Assembly: GCA_020796225.1 (NCBI GenBank)
Contig: CM036771.1
Coordinates: 28,440,176 to 28,504,175 of the forward strand
Length of the DNA stretch: 64,000 nt
Source of the DNA: Arion vulgaris
Taxonomy: Eukaryota; Mollusca; Gastropoda; Stylommatophora; Arionidae
Direction of reading: 5' to 3'
Under the pieces are notes generated by a model. It was given only the letters and a program-made list of their open reading frames with translations. It did no database searches and was not told where the DNA came from. The position numbers and the translations under genes are program-made. Positions within the stretch are counted from its first letter, which is position 1; the number at the start of each line of letters is the position of its first letter. This document shows, one piece after another, positions 55,801 to 64,000 of the stretch.

Positions 55801-57000
55801 ATGAGTAAAGCTAAACCAACGTATCCACACAAATTTCGAAAGGAATGGTTAAAAGTTCCTGCTTTTGCAAAGCGACTACTTGAAATACCAACTGATTCAT
55901 TTAAAACTCATTGCAAGTATTGTAGATGTGTCATTTTAGCTAAGTATTCTCTTTTAGCAAGTCATTGGGAAACAAAGAAACATAAACTTGCTAGTCCATG
56001 TCAAAATGCTTCTCTTACAAGTTTCATTGCGAAGAAAGAGGATAAGACATCTACACTTGAGGCCAATTTAGCAATGTTTATTTGCTGTCATTCATCATTC
56101 AATTCTTGTGATCACTTGGTAGACTTGTGCAAAATACCATATCAGACAGTGAAATGGTAAATACAGTTAGGATACATCGTACAAAGTGTGCAAATATGGT
56201 AAAGAACAGTGGCGGCTTGTCATTAAGAGCCAGTGGGGCTGGGCCTCACAAAAATAATGTAATATGTATTTATTATTTTCTAAATTAAAATATAACCTAA
56301 CCCAAAACCATGATTTTTCCGAAAATTTACGTCTGGCCCCACCAACAAAAATGAGCACGAGCCGCCACTGGTAAAGAATGTCATTGCTCCTTATTTCAAG
56401 GAAGATTTGACTTCTGATCTTGGGCAACGAAGATTCTGTTTATTACTGGATGAATCAAATGCCATCACTGTAAGCAAGTTATTGGGTATTGTTGTGATTT
56501 ATGACAGTGATACTCACAAGAAAGTAATTCATGTATATTTTAATATGGTGTTACTAGACAAATGTCATGCAGATGCTATTGTAAATGCAGTCAAGAATGA
56601 ATAAGATGAAAAGAAATTGAACATGAAAAATCTTCTGACTATTGACACTGACAACGCCAGTGTCATGGTGTTTTCAAGAAGTTGAAGGAAGAATTCCTGA
56701 TTCATCTTATTTAAATGTATTTGCCACTCCACACAATTATCAGTGCCCCATGCTTATGCTGCATCATTACCAATAAACTTGGTAAGTGAGACTTATAAAT
56801 GGTTTTCTAAAAGTTCACTGAGACAAATTTCTTACAGTCAATTTTACCAGAGCATTAATGATAAGAAAGCACTGAAGATCTTAAATTCTTGTGCAACCAG
56901 AACAGATTCTTCGGGAGGTATCCCCTTCAAAGAAGTTGCAACTTACACCCTAAGTTTATTAATTTTGCCAAATTCTAATGCTATATTGTAAAGGTTATTC
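55801..57000 (+). pseudogene. hAT-4 transposase (BED-like finger), broken
   Basis: Translation begins MSKAKPTYPHKFRKEWLKVP. A zinc-finger-like set follows: C-x2-C in HCKYCRC and two His in SHWETKKH (residues about 37-62). SFIAKKEDKTSTLEANLAMF opens the core. After the inner 164-bp insert (56207-56370) it continues NVIAPYFKEDLTSDLGQ, FCLLLDESNAITVSKLLGI and, after shifts near 56603 and 56680, LTIDTDNASVM, CHSTQLSVPHAY and SSLRQISYSQFYQS. The Asp in LLDES and in DTDNAS are the likely first two catalytic acids. The CATRW motif reads CATRT and the C-terminal dimerisation region is missing. Confidence 0.8.
56207..56370 (+). mobile_element. Non-autonomous hAT-1 derivative (164-bp MITE)
   Basis: Target repeats GTAAAGAA lie at 56199-56206 and 56371-56378. 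Ends are CAGTGGCGGCTTGTCATTA and, reversed, CAGTGGCGGCTCGTGCTCAT. The left 70 bp follow the start of hAT-1 at 211 (shared tcattag..ggcc, ggcc(t)cac, tatttattatttt). It has no gene and would need hAT-1 transposase in trans. Deleting it with one repeat restores the hAT-4 reading MVKNVIAPYF. Confidence 0.93.
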
Positions 57001-57180
57001 ATCAGCATGAATATCGTGAAAAATAAAAAGAGAAACCAAATGCAGCTGTCCATACTTTCAGTAATTCTTGCAGTAAAATATGGCTTAAAGAGGCATAATA
57101 AATGCTGCAAAAACTTTGAATTACCTAAATATGTCACCGCCAAAATTGGAACAATGGACTCATATGAATCAACAAAAGCT

Positions 57181-57442
57181 TCAGAAGATGTGCAGTCTGA
57201 TTGCTCAAAGGCCACAGAAGATGTGCAGTCTGATTGCTCAAAGGCCACAGAAGATGTGCAGTCTGATTGCTCAAAGGCCACAGAAGATGTGCAGTCTGAT
57301 TGCTCAAAGGCCACAGAAGATGTGCAGTCTGATTGCTCAAAGGCCACAGAAGATGGGCAGTCTGATTGCTCAAAGGCCACAGAAGATGGGCAGTCTGATT
57401 GCTCAAAGGCCACAGAAGATGGGCGGTCTGACTTCTCAAATT
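57181..57442 (+). repeat. 33-bp in-frame minisatellite, 8 copies
   Basis: The unit cagaagatgtgcagtctgat plus tgctcaaaggcca repeats eight times with very few substitutions (a GTG to GGG change in the last three). Because 33 is a multiple of three the array encodes an 11-residue repeat TEDVQSDCSKA within a 153-codon frame (57007-57468). It replaces the expected C-terminal part of the hAT-4 transposase. Confidence 0.93.
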
Positions 57443-57610
57443 ACGATGAAATACTATTTGAGCTTTAATTAATACAACACAATTGGTAAGTAAAATATAT
57501 TTTGGCCTTTTTTCTAGCATTAAAAAAAAATTTCTGACACTTTCTAGCATTTGTTTGGTCTAAAATCTAGTATTAAAAGCCGATTTATATTTGGCAACCC
57601 TGTTGTAGAC

Positions 57611-58110
57611 CAAGATGTCATCTGTGAGAGAGTTTTGCATGTGCCACTTAGTTGTTCCCCTGTGATTATGTCTGTATAAACATTTAAAAAGACAAGAGAC
57701 AACGGAGATCCCTGAGATAACCATGAGTTGACATAAACAAAGCACAGTTACATAAACAGAAAAGTCAACATTAAACATACGAATCGTTGTCTTCTGAGAT
57801 CAGTTACCTATACTCAGAGATCTAAACAGCGAGATGAGTTGATTCCAGTTGTCAGCAGAAGGTCCTTGCAGGTATTCCACCATATTTAATATTTCAGATT
57901 AGTATCATGGGCCATGTTTGAAACCAGAAGTCATTAAGGAAGGGACAGATTTGGAAGGATATCTTCAGAAGTCTCGTGGCCCTTTTGGCATGTTCATTGG
58001 TTAGTTTGGGCAGCTTTCAGTTTATTGAGATGAGCTTGTAATCTGCAAAACCTTCAGATAGTGGCTGGTTGATTTCTGTCTAACTTTATGATTGGGTCTT
58101 GTGGATAGTT
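57611..58110 (-). pseudogene. LINE RT fragment (family A-like) hit by hAT-4
   Basis: The minus strand shows WLSQGSPLSLVFLNVYTDII and then LTDDILVY at 57615. These are the RT QGSPLSPVLFNVYTD and FADDILVYR motifs. hAT-4 inserted within the codons after DDILVY. Upstream on the minus strand (58000-58110) the palm region is too decayed to read. The first residue of the box is Thr where Ala is usual. Confidence 0.6.
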
Positions 58111-58139
58111 GTTGCATGTTCTATAACTCTATGCACACT

Positions 58140-58258
58140 CGTATTTCTATGCAAATATAACAATCAAACAAGCCACCAGAACAGCGCAAGACAAAAACAG
58201 AAAACCACGACACTGGGCAACAACCCGGTAGCAGTGTGACGACAAAAGAAGAAGAAGA
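58140..58258 (+). mobile_element. Family C LINE 3' end with GAA tail
   Basis: It matches the reverse of 9096-9215 (caagccaccagaacagcgca, then cccggtagcagtgtgacgac) and ends aaaagaagaagaagaag. About 120 bp remain, mostly 3' untranslated region. I could not place a target duplication. Confidence 0.8.
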
Positions 58259-58424
58259 AGTGTTTTTGCTTCCATCAGTTAATTTCTGTGGTGGAGTTGT
58301 TCTTGTTGCTTGCTTTCGAAGTCTGCCTTTTACATGCGACACTACAGTGTGTTGAAACCCATTGCAGTGATAATTTGTTGTTGGTTTATGTGTTCGATAG
58401 CAGTTCTTGTTAAGAAATCCTCAT

Positions 58425-59697
58425 GGACATACACTCACCCGAACAGCATCTATGAGTTATTTGGATGTAAAATTTGATCGCAGTCTATAGGACCATATCG
58501 ACCATATAGACTTTAGGGATCATATCGACCAAGTTATTGCCAAGGATCGCAAGGCAATATGCATGTGCTCTCCTAGCAATTAGTCCTACGCAAACAGTAA
58601 GACTGGAAAGAATTCAGAACGAGGCTATGCGCATCATTCTGGGATGCACCAAAGATACACCAGGAGCGTCAATGCTATTCTTCTGACCTCCCAACTATTG
58701 CTAACAGAATTGAAACTTGGAGGGTTCGATCATATCTAAGAATCAATGCAAACAAGGAACATCCTCTCCATGAAGGACTCATTAAGGAGAAAGGGTGTAG
58801 ACTCAAGAGAGGCAGATCATGGCTGAGTCAGGCGGAAGATACGTTTAGGAAAATATGTGATCCTTCCGGAATTGAAACAGGAGAGGAATGGATTGCTGTG
58901 CCACTCAATTTCAGACTGCTTTCACCGTTATTACATCTATTAAGAAAAACTGCGAACAAAATAATCTATCACTGCTAAACGTGGAGGTGGAGGCTCTCTT
59001 GAATGACATCATCAATGATACAGATGTGGTTATTTACACCGATGGTTCAGTCATTCACCAACAACGCTGTGCGTGGACTTTTTCAGCACGCTCAGGAGGA
59101 AAATAATAAGAGAGGCCAGTGGGGCCTACGCAACAATCACAAGTAGCTTGACAATGGAGGTTCGCTCGGTTACGGAGGCGGTGAACTGGTTGGCATCTCA
59201 CAATTACTCTCGTGTTTTCATACTCAGTGACTCCATGAGCATGATTCGTAAAGTCGAATCAGGTATGGTGAGACGCAACTGGGTGGAGGTACTGGTACAG
59301 ACAATGATCAGAGAAATCACCTTCATTTTTGTCCCTGGGCACGCAGGAGTTAGGGTAATGAACGAGCTGATAGATTGGCTGGCTTAGCTACAATATCAGA
59401 GGGAGCTGCATGGATCGAAGTGATATTCTTCACGCATTGAGAGAGTCTTTCCGAACAGAGGAGTTCCAGGGCTGTGAATCCCACTCGCTGACCAGATTGA
59501 AAGAGATGGGTGTCAATATTGGTGCAGCCGAAAAGAACGACATACTAAATATGCAAAGAGATTGATTAATCAACATCGAACTGGCGTGGTGGGTCGCTGG
59601 ACGCTGCTGTATTTGCTGAGGCGGAGATCGGAGCACCTATGGACATGTCCGGAGTGCTATGATGATAGTCCTCATATAACTGATAACTAATCCTCAT
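58425..59697 (+). mobile_element. Family A LINE, third copy (RT thumb to 3' end)
   Basis: It starts in the thumb region (YLDVKFDRSL near 58455) and carries the RNase H domain and the C-terminal tail. The end ctgataactaat resembles the TAAC tail of the copy at 3640. It is closer to the inverted fragment at 11065-11494 than to the copies at 3640 and 33710, so at least two family A subfamilies are present. Confidence 0.78.
59007..59680 (+). pseudogene. RNase H domain and tail, family A LINE
   Basis: Motifs across three frames: VVIYTDGSVIHQQ (59025), SLTMEVRSVTEAVNWL, VFILSDSMSMIRKVE and FVPGHAGVRVMNELIDWLA. The fourth acidic site, normally NERADRLA, reads NELIDWLA, so the Asp is kept but its context is changed by a small deletion. 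The tail MDRSDILHALRES-like, GLINQHRTGVV-like and LRRRSEHLWTCPECYDD residues follow to 59660. Confidence 0.78.
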
Positions 59698-59754
59698 GTT
59701 CGTTGTTGAGAGTCTGGAGAGCTGACAAACAATCGCACAGAAAGACTATATTTG

Positions 59755-62700
59755 ATCCTTCAAGTCATTGTTCTTTTAGTATAGTTGTGTCCTCTATGAT
59801 TGCTTTTAGTTATGTCCTGTAGTGTTTTTTTAGTATGTTTGTCCTCTATGTTTTGTTACAATTATGCCCTGTGGTGTGTTCTTTTGTATCTTTGGGCCCT
59901 TCCGCAGTTGCGGGTTATGCCCTGTAGTGTGTTCTTTTAGTATTTTTGTGGCCTCCATGTTTTCTTGTGTTATGTCCTGTAATTATGTTTTTTTTAAGTA
60001 GTTGTACCTCATAGTTGAAATTTTATTCCTGTAATTTTTCTTTTAGTATATTTATTCCTCTATGATTGCTTGAAAGTTATGTCCTGAAATTGTTTCTTTT
60101 AGTATGATTTTCCCTATGATTGTTATAATTTTTTAGTTTTTTTTTTTTAGTATCTTGTTGGCCTCCATGATTGCTTGTATTTAAATTCCTGTAGTTTTTC
60201 TTTTAGTAAAATTGTTTCCTCTATATTTCTTGAAATTTATGCCTGTGGTGTATTTTTTTAGTATCGTTGTGTCCTCTATGTTTTCCCCTTTTTATTGTAA
60301 TATGTGTTTTTTTTTAAATTATTTGTGGCCCCCCATGATTGCTTGTTTTTGTTGAAATTTATTATTCTTTTTAAAATCATTTTTCTTTTGTTTATAAATG
60401 TCCTTGGTGTGTTCTTTTAGTATAGTTGTTCCTCAGTTGCTTGAAAATTTAAATGTCCTGAAGTGTTTTCTTTTAGTATAGTTTGCCCTCTATGATTGTT
60501 TGGGGTTATGTCCTTTTGGTATGTTCTTTTAGTATGTTGTACCCTTTTTGATTGCTTGTATTTTATGTCCTGTAGTGTGTTTTTTTAGTATGTTTTTTCC
60601 TCTATGTTTTGCCCTTGGTTTTCCTGTAAGTGTTTTCTTTTAGTTTTTCGTTGGGGCCCCCATGATTGCTTTTGGTTATGTCCTGAAATTTGTTTTTTTT
60701 AAATTGTTTTGGCCTCCAGTTTTTGAAATTTTTAAACCCTGTAGTGTTTTTTTTTAGTTTTTGTGTACATGATTGCTTGTAGTTATGTCCTGTAGTGTGT
60801 TCTTTTAGTATCTTTTTATTTTCTTGATTGTTAGTTTGTCTTAGTTTTTCTTTTAGTATATTTGGCCCTAAGGGGGTTGTAATTTATGTCCTGTAGTGTT
60901 TTTTCTTTTGGGTATAATTTTCCTCTATTTTGTTGTTAATTTAGCCTTAAAAAGTGTTTCTTTTAGTATATTTTGGGGCCCCCGATTTGTTGAATTTATG
61001 TCCTGTAGTTGTTCTTTTTATATTTTTCCCCAAATGATTCCCTTATGAATTTATGTCCCGTATTTTCTTTTAGTATGTTGGGGCCCCCATGATTGCTTGT
61101 AGTTTTTGCCCTTAGTTTTTTCTTTTTAGTATCTTTGGCCTCATGATTGTTTTGGGGGTTATGTCCTGTAGTGTGTTCTTTTAGTATCGTTGTGGCCTCC
61201 ATGTTTTGCTTGTAATTATATCCTGAGTGTTTTCCTTTTAGTATGTTGTTTTCCATGATTCCCCTTTAGTTGCATTTGGGGTTTTTTTTTAAAAAATTTG
61301 TTTTACTGATTTGTTGGGGTTATGCCCTTAGTGTGTTTTTTTGGTATCGTTGTACCTCATGATTGCTTGTAGTTATGTCTGTAGTGTTTTTCTTTTAGTA
61401 TTTTGGGGCCTCATGATTCCCTTTAGTTATTCCTGATGTGTTTTTTTAAATTATCGTCCCTTTTCCTGATTCCCTTGTAATTTTTCCCCTGTAGTGTGTT
61501 TTTTAAAAAGTATGGTTTGGCCCCCCATGTTTTGCTTTTTATTTTGCCCCCTGTAGGGGATTTTTTTAGTATAATTGGCCCCCGGATTGCTTTTAGTTAT
61601 GCCTTAGTGTTGTTCTTTTAGTAAGTAGTTTTCCCTATGTTTTGCTTGAGTTTTTCCCTTTAATTATTTCTTTTAGTACTTGTCCCTACATGATTGCTTG
61701 TATTTTATGTCCTGTGGGTGTTTTTTTTAAGTATGGTTTTTCCTCTATGATTGCTTGTAATTATGTCCTGAAATTTTTTCTTTTAGTATATTTATGTCCT
61801 CTAATTGCTTTAATTATGCCTTTAAATTGTGTTCTTTTAGTATGTTGTCCCCCTGATTGCTTGAGTTTATGTCCTGTGGTGTTTTCTTTTAGTATTTGCC
61901 CTCTGATTGCTTTAATTTATGCCACTGTAAGTGTGTTCTTTTAGTATTTGTTCCTCTATGTTTTGATAGTTATGCCCTTAGTGTTTTTCTTTTAGTATCG
62001 TTGGGGCCTCGCAGTTTGCTTGTATTTTATGTCCTGTAGTGTTTTTTTTAAAGTATAGTTGGGGCCCCCATGATTGCTTATAAATTATGCCTGTAGTGTG
62101 TTTTTTTAAAGTATAATTTGGCCTCCATGATTCCCCAATTTTGCCCTTAGTGTGTTCTTTTATTTATAGTTGGCCTCATGTTTTGCTTTAACATTGTCCT
62201 TAAAATTTGTTCTTTTGGGTATCGTTGTGGCCCCCATTGTTTTCTTGTAATTTATGTCCTGTAGTTGTTTTTTTAGTATCTTTACCTACATGATTGCTTG
62301 TAATTTGCCTGTAGTGTGTTCTTTTAGTATCATTTGGCCTCCTTGTTGCTTTAATTTATGTCCTGTAGTTGTTCTTTTAGTATCTTAGGGCCCCCCATGA
62401 TTGCTTGTAATTTATGCCCTTAAGTGTTTTTTTTAGTATCGTTGGGCCTACACCATTTTTTTAGTTATGTCCTTAAAATTGTATTTTTTTAGTATCTTGT
62501 GCCTCCATGATTTTATATTTAGCCTGTATTGTTCTTTTTAAGATCGGTTGTGGCCTCCGATTGTTGAATTTTCCTGTAGTTTTCTTTTTTAGTATAGAAA
62601 TTTCCTCTAGGTTCCCCTTTAAAATTATATCCAGTGTGTTTTTTTTAGTATCTTTGGGGCCCCAAGATTGCTTGAAAATTATGTCCTGTAGTTGTTTTTT

Positions 62701-63650
62701 TAAAAAATTTTAGCCCCCTTCTTGATTTTGAAATTATTTTTTTTTTAAAAATTAATTGTTCTTTTTGTTATAGTTGTGTTTTTTTAAATTGATTTGTATT
62801 GAAATTTAGGGCCTGTAGTGTTTCTTTTAGTACCCTTTTTGGGGCCTTTAATGTTTTTTTTAAAGGGTTATTTTCCTGTAGTTTTTTTTTTAGTTTTTAA
62901 TTGTCCCTCCTTTTGTAATTTATTCCTGTAGTGTTTTCTTTTATTATAATTGTGTCCCTTAATTCTTGTAATTTGCCTTAGTGTGTTCTTTTAGTATCGT
63001 TGTGTCCTCTATGATTCTTTTATTTTCCCTGTTGGTTCTTTTTAGTATGTTGTTGGCCTCCATGATTGCTTGTAGTTATGCCCTGTAGTGTTTTTTTTAA
63101 AAGTATAATTTGTCCTCTAGGGTTTGCTTGAAATTAAAGTCCTGTAGTGTTTTTTTTAAGTATCTTTGGCCTCTTGATTGGCAGTTATGTCCTGTGTTTT
63201 TTCTTTTATTATCTTGTCTCGGGTTTACTTTAATTATTCCAAAATGTGTTCTTTTAGTATCGTTTTGTCCCCCTATGATTCCCTTGTGGCTTTTCCCTGG
63301 GTGTTTCCCCAGTATCGTTGTTTTCTTTTTATGTCCTGTGGTGTGTTCTTTTATTTCGTTTTTGGCCTCATGATTGTTTAGTTATTTAGTGTGTTCTTTT
63401 AGTATCTTTGTGTCCTCTATGATTTCTTGTTTTATCCCCTGTAGTGTGTTCTTTTAGTATCTTTGTGGCCTGCAATTCCCGGGTGTTATGCCTGGTGTGT
63501 TTTTTTAAGTATAATTGTGTTTTTGTTTTGAGGGCCTTTTCCTTTGTGTGTGTTTTTTTAGTATCTTTTTTCCCCCAAAGTTTTTTGGGAATTTTTGCCC
63601 TTTTTAATTTCTTTTAGTATCTTTTGTTTTACATGATTTGCGAAATTTAC
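59755..63650 (+). repeat. 56-bp satellite array, about 70 copies
   Basis: The unit can be read as ttcttttagtatagttgtg, tcctctatgattgcttgtag and ttatgtcctgtagtgtg. Copies near the left edge agree well; through the middle they vary in homopolymer length and in recurrent changes such as tgtag to gaaat. That pattern resembles consensus error more than natural divergence. At its left the array grows out of the sequence after the family A LINE end. Reading frames across it are not genes. Confidence 0.9.
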
Positions 63651-63824
63651 CCCTCCCCAAGTTTTTTTACTGTGTTTTTGGATTTTTCCTGTTTAAAGGT
63701 TAAAATGAAAAAACCCCAGAAATAAAAACATTCACAGTAAACCCCAGGAGTTAGACGGGGATTGTCCCCCCCTTTTGTTTATAACCCATGGCCCCAACAT
63801 AAGTAGAAAAGAAAAGGAATAGAA

Positions 63825-64000
63825 AAAAATTTTCAAACTTTATTTGCAGATGATCAAGTACTGATTGCAGAAAACGAAGAATCTCTCCAGAACCATTTGA
63901 GCTTAGTTAACATCAAGGGTGAGGAGTACAACATGAAAATAAATATAATAAAGACAGAGACAATGGCAATAAGTAGACAACCAGAAAACCTTACAATAAA
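63825..64000 (+). pseudogene. Family C LINE RT fragment (cut by window edge)
   Basis: The frame gives QTLFADDQVLIAENEESLQN, then HLSLVNIKGEEYNMKINI and KTETMAISRQPENLTI to the window end. LFADDQV is the RT catalytic box and the following NMKIN/KT(E/K)xMA segment is the usual next motif in RTE-like LINEs. It is open to the edge. The sequence just before 63810 is noisy, so the start is uncertain. Confidence 0.75.

Larger units (their letters stand above)
55361..57602 (+). mobile_element. hAT-4 transposon with 8-bp TSD
   Basis: Target repeats TTGTAGAC lie at 55353-55360 and 57603-57610. The termini are CAGTGTTGCCAATCTAGCAT and, reversed, CAGGGTTGCCAAATATAAAT; both subterminal regions are rich in ctagcatt motifs, which may be transposase-binding repeats. 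The element is 2242 bp with a broken transposase gene, a 164-bp second hAT inside it and a 33-bp minisatellite in the C-terminal half. It sits in a family A-like RT fragment. Confidence 0.92.

Noticed and set aside
57181..57442. Regular 33-bp repeats resembling a CRISPR array
   Set aside because: Units are contiguous with no variable spacers, no cas genes, and the context is a eukaryotic transposon.
61642..63381. Several 60-100-codon frames (Cys/Leu/Val-rich)
   Set aside because: They are translations of the 56-bp satellite.
1..64000. A multi-gene operon, phage or defence system
   Set aside because: All recognisable genes are decayed eukaryotic transposon proteins in random orientation; nothing suggests a prokaryotic or coordinated system.

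Overview
This window looks like gene-poor nuclear DNA of an invertebrate animal, built almost entirely of dead transposable elements. I found no intact host gene, rRNA, functional tRNA or CRISPR array. The sequence is AT-rich, there are no operon-like gene runs, and every protein I recognise comes from a metazoan mobile element: non-LTR retrotransposons (LINEs), SINEs, hAT transposons, a mariner and a THAP-domain (P-element-like) remnant. The family mix suits an arthropod or a mollusc; I cannot choose between them from sequence alone.

Names used below are local labels. LINE family A carries RT and RNase H and ends in short TAAC-type repeats. LINE family B is Jockey/I-like, with endonuclease, RT and RNase H, and ends in GAA repeats. 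LINE family C covers several RTE-like or craniofacial-development-protein-2-like lineages with endonuclease and RT but no RNase H. SINE-A has a GAA tail; SINE-T covers two tRNA-headed SINEs. hAT-1 and hAT-3 are ZMYM1-like, hAT-2 is FAM200/ZBED-like and hAT-4 is BED-finger-like.

Layout. 0-2.4 kb: SINE-A, family B LINE and hAT-1/hAT-2 pieces. 3.6-6.5 kb: a family A LINE with a 5' inversion and a 12-bp target duplication. 6.6-7.9 kb: a mariner with TA duplication. 8-23 kb: mostly family C remnants, a 5'-truncated family B LINE, a tRNA SINE, a duplicated THAP exon and several minisatellites. 23.7-34.3 kb: an island of very poor consensus quality where most sequence is unreadable, although a hAT-2 end and a family A LINE can still be traced. 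35-39.4 kb: a complete SINE-A, then a tRNA SINE split by a 3.5-kb family B LINE. 39.8-42 kb: SINE-A and a family C LINE with a readable endonuclease. 42-50.9 kb: a three-layer nest (family B LINE in hAT-3 in family B LINE) next to a hAT-2 end. 51-54.8 kb: SINE-A copies and two convergent family C LINEs. 55.3-57.6 kb: a hAT-4 with a 164-bp non-autonomous hAT inside it and an in-frame 33-bp minisatellite. 58-59.7 kb: family C and A ends. 59.8-63.6 kb: about 3.9 kb of a 56-bp satellite, again poorly resolved. 63.8-64 kb: the start of another family C RT.

The elements do not cooperate as a gene system. What the window records is an insertion history, readable through target-site duplications at many of the boundaries. 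The best leads are the nested insertions, the SINE families, a 392-bp element with an unusual 15-bp direct repeat, and the shared GAA 3' tails of SINE-A and several LINEs.
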